Shown: positions 31,525-41,497, counted from the stretch's first letter. The stretch is DNA of 64,000 nucleotides from Streptomyces violaceusniger (GCA_005405945.1 BJHW01000001.1:2976001-3040000), one strand, 5' to 3'. Notes: generated by a model not told the origin, from the letters alone. A program made the numbers and translations.

Positions 31525-32343
31525 CTACCCCTTGTTGAGGTCGAGCAACGTTGTGGTGACCTCCCACAGCTGCGGTCCGATGGGAGGCGCCTTGATCGTG
31601 CGCGGTTTGCCGTTCTCGTAGTACGCACCGGACACGACACTGTCCTCGGGTGAGGGGGTGACGAACCGCAGCAGCTGCCGTGCTGCCTTCTGCGGGGACT
31701 GGAAAAACAAGCGAGGCACAGGTGTCCGGAACAGTGTGCCCACGGGGCTTCGGCTGGTCCTGGCGAAGTTCGACGAGACACCGCCGGGATGGAAGGCCAC
31801 CGCGGACAGGCCCTGCTCGTAGTATCGGTCGTGCAGTTCCCGGGTGAAGAGGACGAGTTCCAGCTTGGCGTTGCCGTAGGCGCGTACGGGTGAGTAGTTC
31901 CGCGCATTGTCGAGGTCGTCCAGGTCGACGCGTGCTGACAGTCGCGCGGCGTTGCTTGATGTCTGCACGACGAGGGCCTGGGAAGCCAGCAGGGTGTCCA
32001 GCAGCAGGTTGGTCAGCAGGAACGGCGCGAGATAGTTGACCTGGAACGTCTCCTCAAAGCCGTCTGCTGTGACATGACGGTCCCCGAGGATCGCCCCGGC
32101 GTTGTTGACCAGTACGTCGATGCGCGGACAGTGATCGGCGAGCTGTGCCGCCAAGGTGTGCACCTGGTGCAAGTGGGCGAAGTCGGCGACGAAATAGTGC
32201 ACGCCGAGCTCATCCGCGACCGCCTTGGTCTTGGCCTCGGACCTGCCCACGACGACCACATGGTGTCCATCATCTACCAGTTGGCGTGCCGCGGCGGCGC
32301 CGGTTCCATCGCTCGCACCAGTGATGACAATGGTCTTTGGCAA
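31525..32343 (-). CDS. SDR-family oxidoreductase (retinol-dehydrogenase-like)
   Basis: A 272-residue SDR: PKTIVITGASDGTGAAAA at the N terminus with the NAD(P) motif, VLVNNAG, VVQTSSNA and the active-site YxxxK as YGNAK. The start is probably TTG at 32343, seven bases after GGGA; the ATG at 32382 would add 13 unrelated residues. It stands alone between mobile elements without operon partners, so its substrate cannot be inferred. Confidence 0.82.
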   Translation of the reverse strand: MPKTIVITGASDGTGAAAARQLVDDGHHVVVVGRSEAKTKAVADELGVHYFVADFAHLHQVHTLAAQLADHCPRIDVLVNNAGAILGDRHVTADGFEETFQVNYLAPFLLTNLLLDTLLASQALVVQTSSNAARLSARVDLDDLDNARNYSPVRAYGNAKLELVLFTRELHDRYYEQGLSAVAFHPGGVSSNFARTSRSPVGTLFRTPVPRLFFQSPQKAARQLLRFVTPSPEDSVVSGAYYENGKPRTIKAPPIGPQLWEVTTTLLDLNKG

Positions 32344-32583
32344 GACAGGTTCCCTTCGAACCGGATGCTGTACCGGCGCCATGGAGCAGCATGTGTCACG
32401 TGATCTGTTCGATTAGCCCGAACGCGCCTGTCATACACGCCTGTTGATGGCAGGAGCGGGCGAACTCCGGACAGAGGCACGTCCTCGCATAGCATAGTTG
32501 GCGGTTTCACTGATGCGACGTGGGGATTCGTCTGGCCGCTCGCAGCCGGCACAGATAGGCGGCGTGGGAAGCTCTCGCAAACT

Positions 32584-34103
32584 GGGTCTTCGAATTTAGT
32601 GGGGGTGCGCCTCTCGTCGGCTCCGGCGGGTGGTCGCACAGCGTGAGCGCAGGCGCTGGTTGGCGCGGTTCCTGAAGCCGAACGCGTTGCGTGCTTCGAG
32701 TTTGATGAGGCGGTTGTTGCCCTCGGAAGGGGCGTTGGTGATGGCGGTGGTCAGGTAGGTCTCGATGCCGTCCCACCACTGGTCGACGGTCGCGGCGAGG
32801 ATGATGAGTTCGGGCAGGTGGGCGTGGTCGGCGACGTGGGCGAGGAAGCGGTGGCGGGCGGCGGAGACCGCGGAGCGGTCGGGGGTGACGTGGGTGCGGC
32901 TGACGGCCGGCCCCAGAAGGTCACGCAGGAGTTCCTTGGCCTGCCAGGCCGCGTAGATCTGTCGGCCGTAGGTGCCCATGTATTCCAGCTCGGTCTTGAG
33001 GAGGCTGTGTTGGTCCTCGGTGAGGTCCTCTTTGTTGCGGCGCAGGAGTTTGCGGACGGTGTAGATGCCGTCGCCTTTGCGGGCCCGGCGGCCGTGCTGC
33101 CGCCAGGTGAGGCGTCGGCGCAGGTCGGCGAGGTGACGCTGGGCGAGTTGCACGATGTGGAAGCAGTCGACGACCACGGCCGCGTGCGGCAGGGCACGGG
33201 GCACGGCGGCGCGGAAGGTGGAGCACAGGTCGATGGCTACGTAGCGCGCCTGGGCCCGCCAGGAAGCGGGCTGGGAGCTGAGCCAGTCGGCGACCGAGGT
33301 GGCATTGCGGCCCCCGACCTGCCCGAACAGACCTTGCCCGCCGACGGCGTCGACGAAGCCGATGTGCCAGGCGTCCGCGAGGAGTTCCCACTTCTGCGTG
33401 GCCGGGTTCTGCTTCCACACCGGCTTGCCCCGCCGGGTCTCGTCGATCCCGATCGCCGGGGTCTCGGGCGGCGTCTGGGGCTGGACCGTCGCGGCGTAGT
33501 CCTCGAAGCAGCGCTGCACGATGGGCCAGCTCAGGTGCAGGTCGCGGCCGGCCTGCACGACGGTGCGAGAGCCGTCGCAGACCGCAGCGCCCGCCGCCCG
33601 GCGCAGGGCGGTGGTGGTGCGCATCCCGGCGGGGACCGCGCGGATCGCCTCGGTGAACGAACCACGTGGGCAGGAGGGTTCGGGTCAGCACCAGCGCGCC
33701 TTGCGCCACTGGATACTCACCGGGCGCCCGCCACAGGGCAGGTGCCTGGGCCGGGTGGTGCGGTAGTCCTTCAGCCGGGTGGCGAAGACCCCGCAAAGGG
33801 GGCAGGCCCGGGCGGAGTCCTCGGCTGTGACGACGAACACCGTCGAACCGCCCGATCCGTCGCCCTTGACCTTGATCACACTCACCCCTTCCAGCCCCAG
33901 AAGTCGCGTTGCCGCCTCGTTGATCCCGGCATCGTCGATGTCCAAGCCCGCGGGGTTCTCGTGATTCGGTTGCGTAGAGAACAACCATGATCGCGAAGGC
34001 TCGCGGGCTCCCTGCGTCCGGGGCGCCCGCTCCCCAACTGCCTCACGCAGCGTGACCGGCGAGCCCGCCCGTCACCGCCGCACCCCATCAAGTTCGAAGA
34101 CCC
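32584..34103 (-). mobile_element. ISL3-family insertion sequence with terminal repeats
   Basis: The ends carry imperfect inverted repeats: GGGTCTTCGAATTTAGTGGG at 32584 and the complement of CATCAAGTTCGAAGACCC ending at 34103. Between them lies a single ISL3-type transposase gene. I find no clear 8-bp target duplication. Confidence 0.75.
32596..33984 (-). pseudogene. ISL3-family transposase with one in-frame stop
   Basis: The N terminus (33984 to 33685) has the ISL3 zinc-binding region (ARACPLCGVFATRLKDY) and ends RKARWC-stop. After a TGA at 33685-33687 the same frame continues PEPSCPRGSFTEAIRAVPAG and the DDE domain: PAIGIDETRRGKPVW, YVAIDLCSTFRAAVPRALPH, VVDCFHIVQLAQRH, and SEGNNRLIKLEARNAFGFRN with the catalytic E. 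The stop replaces what should be a Cys codon. It is a one-base change from an intact transposase of 462 residues. Confidence 0.85.
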
Positions 34104-34127
34104 GGATAAGTTCGCAGGTCAGTGCGG

Positions 34128-34283
34128 CGGCCCTGTTTTGGAACCCCACAGGCGTTGCAGGACCAGCAGTTGGTGCCGGAGTACGAGGATCTCGATGTCC
34201 TTAGCTTTGTCGCTCATCTGCAGGAGGCGTAGGAACGCCAGGGCGTTGGTCGCGGTGAGGTAGGCCAGGCGCAGCAGCACGAC
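34128..34283 (-). pseudogene. Transposase N-terminal fragment
   Basis: About 50 residues (LRLAYLTATNALAFLRLLQM, SDKAKDIEILVLRHQLLVL) match the N terminus of the transposase at 1538-2635. It ends with unrelated residues and TGA. It lies directly next to the ISL3 element. Confidence 0.65.
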
Positions 34284-35025
34284 AGATCATGATGCCGCCC
34301 GGGCCCTGTGCAGGTGAAGGCAGCCGGGGTGAACGCTGCGGAGAACCGAAGATCGGCGATCAGGCTCCCGACCTGCGCGGATGATTTATCGGCACCTGCA
34401 GGCCCGCCGAATCGGCGGGCCACTTCACTCAGGTGCGGGCTGTTGCTGTTCGCCCCGCCCTCGCCCTCGCCCTCGCCCGAGAAAATTCCGCTCAGCTCCC
34501 CCCACCCACCCGCCTGCTCAAGACATGACCGCCTCGGCGGCATCCTCCGCGAATATCAACGTGTGGCGTGACCTACACGGATGAGGTTTTCCGGCAAAGG
34601 CAACGTCGGCACAGGGTCCTCGTCGATCAGCGCGCCAAGCTCACTCACCGATGCCATTACTCTTGCCCGCTTGGCACACTTTTTCTTCCAGTGAGACACC
34701 TCTGCGGACTGTCTCGCTGCGGCGCCATAGAGCCGGATACGGCGCTCACACTCTGGGAGTGCCCTATCTGCCGGCAGACGCCAAGGGGCTTTACCGCCGC
34801 TTGGCGCAGGCCGCCCACGACGACCAGGTTGCCTGCACACGGCCTGCCTGCGGAAACCAGCCAGCGAGATCGCCGGTAGCTCCGGTTCCCCGCTGTCGCA
34901 TGGGGAGCGCGACTGCGTGCTCCCACCTCGAAAGGGGGTCGGGAGCCGACAAGGGGTCCTTATGCCTCTCGATGCACAGAGCATCCGAATCGACCGGGTG
35001 ACCTCGCGGGCCCGCGGTTGACGAC
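34284..35025. other. Mobile-element debris without intact gene
   Basis: A perfect hairpin GGCCCGCCGA-A-TCGGCGGGCC lies at 34401-34421. At 34524-34571 the plus strand encodes RHDRLGGILREYQRVA, the C-terminal end of the 1538-type transposase, followed by its characteristic flank ACACGGATGAGG. From 34610 to 35025 I see no supported gene; one plus-strand frame has several Cys pairs (RCHYSC, LCGLSRCG, WECPIC) but is otherwise not convincing. Confidence 0.45.
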
Positions 35026-35268
35026 GGCACACAGGGACGCGGTACGGCACCGTAGGTCTACCGGATCGGGTGACGGACGAATCGGGCACCGTTGACACGT
35101 CTGCGAGTTGGGAGCACGAAGGCTCCCAGAGGGCTCCCATTTGCTCCCAGCCCGGACATGGTTAAGGCCGCCTCCGCTACCCGCGGAAACGGCCTCCGAC
35201 CTGCGATGATGCTGGTCGAGACGACAGGATTTGAACCTGCGACCCCTTGACCCCCAGCCGCGCGGCAA
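35026..35268. repeat. 243-bp direct repeat copy 1, includes att repeat B
   Basis: This block is nearly identical to 47310-47550. It opens with GGCACACAGGG, contains the phrase CGTCTGCGAGTTGGGAGCAC, a hairpin-forming GGCC-rich stretch (GGCCGCC...GCGGAAACGGCC) and ends with the tRNA-Pro 3'-half (35215-35256) and CGCGGCAA. Both copies have the same orientation, and together they frame the 35-47 kb catabolic island. Confidence 0.85.
35215..35256 (-). repeat. Attachment-site repeat B: tRNA-Pro 3' half
   Basis: Same 42 bases as repeats A and C except for one change in the acceptor-stem end (GTCGAGACGAC instead of GTCGGGACGAC). That change would weaken the acceptor stem of a tRNA. Confidence 0.85.
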
Positions 35269-35287
35269 TTCTCCCTCTATAGTCTCT

Positions 35288-35337
35288 TTTAAGAGTCTCG
35301 TGGACTTGCCGCTTTAAGAGTCTCGTGGACTTGCCGC
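35288..35337. repeat. 25-bp tandem duplication
   Basis: Two adjacent exact copies of a 25-base unit beginning TTTAAGAGTCTCGTGGACTT (35288-35312 and 35313-35337) lie just after att repeat B. It may be a target duplication or slippage product; no function is evident. Confidence 0.8.
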
Positions 35338-36003
35338 GCCGTCAAGCTCCGTACGATGCCGTACACGGAAGCGATCAAGTGGCACATGGAGCAGATTCAA
35401 CGCGGTGCATCGCGACCCACCGAACAACGCAACCACCAAGGTTTCGAACCTATTAGACCGCTACCAGCACCTGACACCTGACCAGGGCGGATGCAGTATG
35501 CGGCACCCACAGGGCCGGCCCCGCACCAGCGGGGGGTGGTTCGATTGTCTGCTTTAACCGAAAGTGCCGGGACCGGTCGGCCCCGCGCCAGCGAAGCCGC
35601 CTCGTGACCCTGCCCCAACCGGCCACCCGACCAGCGAACCCTCCGCTATCCGACCACACCCCAAGGAACCTGGAGCACCCGGCCCACGCGCCGGGCCCCT
35701 GGCCATGCCCTCCTGGCACCAAGCATCCGCCAACCACATCAACCCACCTCAGCCGACCAACCGAAACGCGGAGGCTAACTGGCGGATGATTCTCGCCCCG
35801 TGGCGGCGGTGTGCACCGGCGATACCTGCCTGGAGATGACCTGGGTGAGGTCGGCAGGCCCCGGCACTGGCGCCATGGGCGGGCGCGGCGATCCCTCGTC
35901 CGGCGGCCGTCCGGGATGCACCGGGCGACCAGTCGACCAGCGGATGGAGGACGCCCTTCCCGCCCTGGTGGTCGCCCCGCTGGCGGTCCCCGTCACCGTG
36001 GCC
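35338..36003. other. Stretch without a supported gene
   Basis: A 41-codon frame starting at ATG 35355 (MPYTEAIKWHMEQIQRGASR) is the only start with natural-looking sequence, but it lacks a family and a clear ribosome site. The rest shows proline-rich frames typical of chance reading in GC-rich DNA. Confidence 0.4.
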
Positions 36004-36041
36004 GGTGTCGCCGGCCGGACCGCGCCCCGGCCGGCGACACC
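36004..36041 (-). terminator. Hairpin terminator downstream of permease
   Basis: GGTGTCGCCGGCCGG (36004-36018) pairs perfectly with CCGGCCGGCGACACC (36027-36041) across an 8-base loop, immediately after the stop codon of the leftward permease. Confidence 0.8.
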
Positions 36042-36045
36042 GCCC

Positions 36046-37506
36046 TCACCACACCCGCGCGACCCGCTGGCGGACGACGTAGATGATGGTGAGAAGGGCG
36101 AACCAGACCGCACCGGTGTACAGGCCCACTCGTGTGTCACTCTCGAATGCCAGGCTCACCAGGACGATGACCACCATCGCGACCACGAAGATGTTCGTCC
36201 AGGGAGCGCCGGGGAGCCGGAACACCGGCAGGGGTGCGCCCTCCAGTGCCAGCCGACGGCGGAACCGCATATGGGAAAAGGCGATCATGCTCCACGTCCA
36301 CAGTCCGGAGGCGCTGACGACGCTGGTCAGCATGATGAAGGCATGGGCGGGCGCAAGATAGTTGAAGAGCACCCCGGCGCCGACGGCGAGCGTGGTGACC
36401 GTCAGCGCCCGCCCGGGCACCCGGCGCCGTGTCGTGTGGTGGAGCGCTCGCGGCGCCGAACCCGCGGATGCCAGGCCGTAGAGCAGCCGACTGGCCGAGA
36501 ACATATTGGCGTTGCATGAGGAAAGTGCCGAGGTCAGGACGACGAAGTTCATGATTCCCGCGGCGCCGGCCAGCCCCGCTCTGGAGAACACGGAAACGAA
36601 CGGGCTCACATCGGCGGTGTACCGCGTCCACGGCTGGACGACCATGAGGATGAACAGCGCGCCGATGTAGAAGACGATGATGCGCCAGATGACGTTGCCC
36701 ACCGCCTTGGGGATCGTTCGCTCCGGGTGTGCCGCCTCGCCCGCGGTGATGCCGAGCATCTCCACCCCGATGAACGCGAAGACGGCGATCTGCAGGGTGA
36801 GGAAGAAGCCGTGCCCGCCGTTCGGGAAGAAGCCGCCGGATGTCCAGAGGTTGCTCAGGTTCGCACCGTGGCCGAGCGCGGTCACACCGGTGATGATGAT
36901 GACGGCCCCGAAAAGGATCAGGCCGACGATGGCGATGATCTTGATCAGCGCGAACCAGAACTCGGACTCCCCGAACATCCGGACCGAGACCCAGTGCACG
37001 CCGAACAGCAGGATCAAGCCGATGAGCGCGGGCACCCACTGCGGAAGGTCCGGATACCAGTAGTGCATGTAGACACCGCTCGCCGTGAGCTCTGCCATCG
37101 GGCCCACGATGCACTGCAGCCAGTACGTCCAGCCGGTGACGAACCCGGCGAAGGGGCTCACATGGATCCGGGCGTACTCGCTGAACGATCCGGCGTGCGG
37201 CGAATGGACGGCCATCTCCCCCAGGCCGCGCATGAGGCAGTACACGACCGCCCCAGCGAGGGCGTAGGCGATGAGCAGGGCCGGACCCGCGATGTGGATG
37301 CCCCGCCCGGAGCCGAGGAACAGCCCCACGCCGATGGCCATGCCGACGGACATCATCTGCATGTGCCGCGGACTGAGTCCTCGCGCCAGCCCGGCATCGC
37401 CCTCCGGCCCCGTCGACGCGCGGTGGGTGGCCGATGCGGCCGCCGCCCCGGCCACGGTCACGGCCGGCCGCGACCGTGACAGATCATTGTCGGGTGTGTT
37501 CGGCAT
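36046..37506 (-). CDS. APC-family amino acid permease
   Basis: A 486-residue transporter of the amino acid transporter (AAT) branch, with 12 predicted membrane helices. Family signatures are QMMSVGMAIGVGLFLGSGRGI in helix 1 (substrate-binding GxG region) and IGVEMLGITAGEAAHPERTI in the middle. ATG 37506 is the first start inside the coding region. It is divergent from a GntR gene, and the intergenic region has two overlapping ATAC-N5-GTAT motifs close to its start. It probably imports the amino-acid-like substrate of the island's catabolic operon. Confidence 0.9.
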   Translation of the reverse strand: MPNTPDNDLSRSRPAVTVAGAAAASATHRASTGPEGDAGLARGLSPRHMQMMSVGMAIGVGLFLGSGRGIHIAGPALLIAYALAGAVVYCLMRGLGEMAVHSPHAGSFSEYARIHVSPFAGFVTGWTYWLQCIVGPMAELTASGVYMHYWYPDLPQWVPALIGLILLFGVHWVSVRMFGESEFWFALIKIIAIVGLILFGAVIIITGVTALGHGANLSNLWTSGGFFPNGGHGFFLTLQIAVFAFIGVEMLGITAGEAAHPERTIPKAVGNVIWRIIVFYIGALFILMVVQPWTRYTADVSPFVSVFSRAGLAGAAGIMNFVVLTSALSSCNANMFSASRLLYGLASAGSAPRALHHTTRRRVPGRALTVTTLAVGAGVLFNYLAPAHAFIMLTSVVSASGLWTWSMIAFSHMRFRRRLALEGAPLPVFRLPGAPWTNIFVVAMVVIVLVSLAFESDTRVGLYTGAVWFALLTIIYVVRQRVARVW

Positions 37507-37522
37507 CGATGGCCTCCAATGG

Positions 37523-37546
37523 ATACTTAACGTATACTTCGTGTAT
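37523..37546. promoter_or_regulatory. Two overlapping ATAC-N5-GTAT motifs, probable GntR operators
   Basis: ATAC-TTAAC-GTAT (37523-37535) and ATAC-TTCGT-GTAT (37534-37546) overlap by two bases, with an 11-bp period, upstream of the permease start. A third copy with identical spacer TTAAC lies at 45235-45247 upstream of the island's main operon. Short GTAT/ATAC dyads are typical GntR/FCD operators. The link to the regulator at 37789 is inference. Confidence 0.7.
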
Positions 37547-37788
37547 CGGTGCACGTCCAGGGTTCGCACACGGACGTAATGGCGTGAAACGGTGCTGTTA
37601 CCGGGGCAGCGGGCCCATGGGATGCCGAGCCCACCCCCGTACGCGGAGACAGACGCCGGTTACCATCGGTGGCGTCTGGGCGGCCAAGGGGTACGTAACG
37701 GCGTGTCCTTCCGGCCCGCCGCCGTGGACCACAGCGGAACGTCCGGATGATGCTTCACCCGTCGTTCCCGTTCGCAGGAGAGTGATGA

Positions 37789-38616
37789 ATGCCGGAAAGC
37801 CGGAAAGCGGCGGCCGCCATGTCGAAGCCCGGACAGACTGAGCCCGGTGTCCCGGCAGCGGAGACGAACGCCGCAATGGGCCGGACCCCGGCCTCCCCGA
37901 AAAAGGTCTCCCAGACCGGGGCCGCCGTGGAGAAGATCCGCTCCCGCATCATCGACCTGACGATCCCGCCGGGTAGCCGGATCGACGAGCCACTGCTGCT
38001 CAAGGAGTTCCAGCTGGGCCGGACCCCGGCGCGGGAGGCCATCAACCAGCTGGCCGCGGAGGGCTTTGTGAAGATCTTGCCCAACCGGGGTGGCACCTTC
38101 GTCCGCAAGCTCGATCTGGCGGAGATCGGTGAGATCGTGGTGGCTCACCAACTGGTGGAGAACAACCTCGCTCAGTTGTGCAGGCTCGACGACGAGACGC
38201 TCGCCGACGATCTGGAACGCATTCAGTCGGCGTACCGCGTGGAGGTCGACAACCGCAGATACCTCAACATCACCGCGTTGAACGAGCAGTTCCACATGCG
38301 CATGAACCAGTCGATCGGCAATAGCTTCTTCCACGACTTCGCCCAATCGACCCACCGCCATGTGCGTCGGCTGCTCGTCTATCTCTACACACTCGAGTCG
38401 GCGCTGCCCGAGCAGCAGGAGGAGCAGTTCGAGCTCAATGTGCGGCAGCATGACCACATCATCGAAGCAGTGCGGGCCAAGGACCGCGAGAAGCTCACCG
38501 AGGTGCTGCCGGAGCACGCAGGTGCCACGCAGGACCGGCTGGTACGGCTGCTGCAGAGCAAAACGGTCGCCCCGTTCCCCGTCAAGCTGCGCCCGCTCGT
38601 CCTGCCGGGGAACTGA
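37789..38616 (+). CDS. GntR/FCD-family regulator of the island operon
   Basis: A 275-residue GntR protein with a winged HTH at about residues 45-110 (LLKEFQLGRTPAREAINQLAAEG) and a helical FCD domain with the metal-ligand histidine pattern (NEQFHMRMNQSIG; RQHDHIIEAVRA). The N-terminal 40 residues are low-complexity, so the true start may be further inside. It is the only transcriptional regulator in the island and is likely to bind the ATAC-N5-GTAT sites at both ends of the cluster. Confidence 0.88.
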   Translation: MPESRKAAAAMSKPGQTEPGVPAAETNAAMGRTPASPKKVSQTGAAVEKIRSRIIDLTIPPGSRIDEPLLLKEFQLGRTPAREAINQLAAEGFVKILPNRGGTFVRKLDLAEIGEIVVAHQLVENNLAQLCRLDDETLADDLERIQSAYRVEVDNRRYLNITALNEQFHMRMNQSIGNSFFHDFAQSTHRHVRRLLVYLYTLESALPEQQEEQFELNVRQHDHIIEAVRAKDREKLTEVLPEHAGATQDRLVRLLQSKTVAPFPVKLRPLVLPGN

Positions 38617-38634
38617 GCACACCCGGCTCACGGC

Positions 38635-39364
38635 TCAGCTCGCTCGCGTCCCGTTGCCGGTCGCGGCCTTGAGGCCGAATGCCCCATAGGCCGAACGCGC
38701 CTGCTCGGACGCGAGGAAGCGCACCAACTCCAGCGCGGGGCGCAGGCCCGCCGCGGCCGTGGACGGTACGGCGCTGAACTCGGTGTCGTGGTCGGCACCG
38801 GCCGGGAAGGGGCCGACCACATCGACGCCGCGGACCGCCATCAGCTCGCTCACCTGCTGGATGGCAAGGTCTGCTCTGCCGTCCAGCACGGCGTCCGCGG
38901 TGAAACCCTTCTCCACGACCGTGGCGCGTGCGTTCACCTCCTCGGCCACCCGAGTTCGTCCAGCAACCGGGCGAAGTAGATGCCGCTGGCCCCGGTTCTC
39001 GAATAGGCGACCGACCGCGCGTCGCGCAGCGTACGAACCAGCTCATCGACGGTCGCGATCCGCGGGTGCGGTGTGCGCGCGCGGACCGCGAGGCCGACTC
39101 CGGTGCTGGCGAGCGGTAGTCGCGCCGCGCCGTCGACGACGCCCTGCGCGGCCAGTTGCCCGATGTCGTCCGTGATGGCGATCAGGACGTCGGGGTGCTC
39201 CCCGAGGCCATCCGCTTCCTCAGTACGGACGTCGGATCGAAGACAGCCCTGACGGCCGTCCCCGTCGCCTCGGCGAACTCTTCGAGCAGGCGGTGTTCCA
39301 GGGCGCTCCGCACCGCCAGGGTACTGAAGAGTACGACATGCCCATGCTCGGGTGTTTTACGCAT
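38635..39364 (-). pseudogene. Solute-binding-like (ModA/SBP fold) protein, two frameshifts
   Basis: With one base restored near 39203 and one near 38950 the product is 243 residues; the span is two short of a multiple of three. It reads VVLFSTLAVRSALEHRLLEE, GEHPDVLIAITDDIGQLAAQ, ARSVAYSRTGASGIYFARLL, VEKGFTADAVLDGRADLAIQ and VRFLASEQARSAYGAFGLK, the pattern of molybdate/substrate-binding proteins. No signal peptide is present, as in the cytoplasmic SBP-like proteins found in some catabolic operons. Last gene of the leftward operon. Confidence 0.72.
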
Positions 39365-39371
39365 GACTACG

Positions 39372-40181
39372 TCACCCGTTCCCTTCCGGGGCGTACCTGG
39401 TCAGCCATCCGAGCCCGTCGGCAGTGCGGTTCGCGGGGCGGTACTCACAGCCGATCCAGCCCGGGTATCCCCGTGCCCGCAGCCGGTCGAACACGAAGTC
39501 CCAGGCGATCTCCCCCGTGCCCGGTTCTGCCCGGCCGGGCACGTCCGCCACCTGGATGTGAGCGATGGACGGCAGGAATTCCTCCAGACGGGTGCTCAGG
39601 TCGCCCTGGCTCATCTGGCAGTGGTAGATGTCGAAGAGCATGCCGACCTGGTCACTGCCGACAGCCGCCACGACGCCCGCGGCCTGTTCCTGGGTCTGGA
39701 GCAAGTAGCCCGGAACATCACGGGCGTTGACCGCCTCGATGACCAGCCGGACTCCCGCGCCGGAGGCAAGCTGCCCTGCCCACGCCACATTGGCGACGTA
39801 CCGGGAGAAGGCCGTGTCGCGCGGGACATCCGCGGGCCGTACACCGGCCCGCAGGTGGACAAGCGGACACTCCAGCTCCACGGCGTAGTCGAGCGCCCGT
39901 GTGACGCCGTCGCGGAATTCCCCGACCTGGTCCGGCAGACACGCCGTTCCCGCGGCCGTGGGCGTTCCAGGAGGCCCCACCGGGCTGTTGATCAGCACCT
40001 GGCGCAGCCCCGCGTCCTTCAGCCGCCGGCGTAGCTCCACCGGTGAACGACCGTAGGGCGAGGCGTACTCGACGGCGGAGAATCCGGCCTCGGCCGCGGC
40101 GTCGAAGCGCTCCTCGAATGGCACTTCGCCGAAGAGCCAGCCCAGATTCGCGCAGAAGCGCAGCCCATGGTCCGTCGTCAT
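39372..40181 (-). CDS. Hydroxypyruvate isomerase-like TIM-barrel protein (OtnI-type)
   Basis: A 269-residue sugar-isomerase/Hyi-family protein: FCANLGWLFGEVPFEERFDA at the N terminus, VLINSPVG, VIEAVNARDVPGYLL with the metal-binding Glu, VGMLFDIYHCQMSQGDL and IAHIQVADVPGRAEPGTGEI. Hyi/OtnI proteins isomerise hydroxypyruvate or 2-oxotetronates. The company of a DUF1537 kinase and a class II aldolase favours the OtnI role (2-oxotetronate isomerase), known from acid-sugar pathways. ATG 40181 overlaps the RidA stop. Confidence 0.83.
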   Translation of the reverse strand: MTTDHGLRFCANLGWLFGEVPFEERFDAAAEAGFSAVEYASPYGRSPVELRRRLKDAGLRQVLINSPVGPPGTPTAAGTACLPDQVGEFRDGVTRALDYAVELECPLVHLRAGVRPADVPRDTAFSRYVANVAWAGQLASGAGVRLVIEAVNARDVPGYLLQTQEQAAGVVAAVGSDQVGMLFDIYHCQMSQGDLSTRLEEFLPSIAHIQVADVPGRAEPGTGEIAWDFVFDRLRARGYPGWIGCEYRPANRTADGLGWLTRYAPEGNG

Positions 40182-40621
40182 GACGGGGCTCCGAGCGCGG
40201 CGACGACCTCGATCTCGACGCAGGCGCCGTGCGGGAGTTGCGCTACGCCGATGGCGCTTCGCGCGTGCCGGCCGGAGTCGCCGAGGGCCTCGATCAAGAC
40301 CTCGGACGCGGCGTCGATCACCTTCCCCTGAGCGGTGAAATCCGGGGCCGAGGCGACGAATCCGGTGATCTTGAGGATCCGCAGGACCCGGCCCTGGTCT
40401 CCGCTGAGTGCGCTGTCCAGCGTGGTGAGGCACGCCTGTGCGCACAGCCGCGCGGCGGCCCTGGCGGACTCCAGGTCGACGTCCGCGCCGACCTTCCCGT
40501 GGTAGGCGATCCGGCCGTCCTTCCGGGGAAGCTGGCCGCTGACGTACGCGACGCCCTCGTGCACCACCACGGGGGTCACGTAGCCACTCGGGGCGGAAGC
40601 CCTCTCGTTCGGTGTCGCCAT
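40178..40621 (-). CDS. RidA-family protein
   Basis: A 147-residue Rid/YjgF protein (TPVVVHEGVAYVSGQLPRKDG, then LRILKITGFVASAPDF, GRHARSAIGVAQLPHGACVEIEV). The conserved Arg of active deaminases is present in HARSAIG. RidA hydrolyses reactive enamines/imines released by PLP or flavin enzymes. Its presence suggests that an imine intermediate occurs in the pathway. ATG 40621 follows GGGAG; the stop overlaps the Hyi-like start by four bases. Confidence 0.88.
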   Translation of the reverse strand: MATPNERASAPSGYVTPVVVHEGVAYVSGQLPRKDGRIAYHGKVGADVDLESARAAARLCAQACLTTLDSALSGDQGRVLRILKITGFVASAPDFTAQGKVIDAASEVLIEALGDSGRHARSAIGVAQLPHGACVEIEVVAALGAPS

Positions 40622-40631
40622 CTTCCGCTCC

Positions 40632-41497
40632 CTATGCCTTGAGACCATTGATGAAGTCGGAGATCTCCCGTGCGAGCGCCTCGGGCTCCTCCTCGGGAAT
40701 GTAGTGACCGCTGCCGGCGATGACTCCGCCGCGCACGTCGCGGCCCAGCGGCTGCATGCTCTCGTAGAGGTCGGGGGCGGAGCCGACCTCGCCACCGAGG
40801 GCGAGGACCGGGACGCCGATCTTCCGCCGCATCAGGGGGGTGTTCTGCTCGATGTCCTCCAGGACCGCTCGGTAGTAGCCGAGCATGCCCGCAGTCCACC
40901 CGGGGCCTGGTACACGCGCTCGTACTCGTCGATGTCGGCCTTGCTGAAAGTGGACCTCCAGTTGGCGGTTTTCCTGCTGAAGAACCATTCGATGAGGATG
41001 CGCTCACGGCCCTGGAGCAGTGCCTCGGGCAGGTCGGGGATCGGGTTGAACAGGAAGTGCCAGTTACGCCAGTTGTCCGGGCCGAGCGTGATAGTCGGCC
41101 GCAGTGTGACGCCCGGGATGTTGCCGTCGAGGAGCACCACTCCGCGCAGGTCGGCGGCGAACTGATGGGCATAGGCGTATCCCACCCAGGCGCCGATGTC
41201 GTGCCCGACCAGCACATACCAGTCCTCACCGAGGACCTTCAGCAGCGAGCGCAGCCGCTTGCCGGTCGTCAGGGTGTCGTAGCCGTCCACGGGCTTGTCG
41301 GAGTCGCCTTGCCCGGGGAGGTCGACGGCGATCACGTGGAAGCGGTCCGCGAGCAGCGGCATCAGGCGCCGCCAGGCGTAGCAGCTCTGCGGGAAACCCG
41401 CGACCAGGACGATCGTGGGGCCTTCGCCGGCTTCCACGATGTGGAACCGCAGGTCGTCCGCCCACACCATGCGGTGCTGGAGCTCGATATCACTCAT
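40632..41497 (-). pseudogene. Alpha/beta hydrolase (dehalogenase/epoxide-hydrolase type), frameshift
   Basis: With one base restored near 40898 the product is 288 residues. The oxyanion region (LVAGFPQSCYAWRRLMPLL), nucleophile Asp100 in VLVGHDIGAWVGYAYA, and the His in VIAGSGHYIPEEEPE mark the Asp-nucleophile branch that includes epoxide hydrolases and fluoroacetate dehalogenases. The cap region has NWHFLFNPIPDLPEALLQGR. It may hydrolyse an ester, epoxide or C-halogen bond. The span is one base short of a multiple of three. ATG 41497 is preceded by GAGAGGAC. Confidence 0.82.

Noticed and set aside
34568..34879. A Cys-rich zinc-binding small protein
   Set aside because: Several Cys pairs are visible, but there is no start context, no family resemblance, and it overlaps an IS tail.
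35288..35337. CRISPR-like repeats
   Set aside because: Only two adjacent copies without spacers; no cas genes anywhere in the window.
38635..39364. A complete ABC or TRAP transporter subunit set
   Set aside because: Only a binding-protein-like gene is present, without signal peptide; no permease or ATPase genes accompany it.
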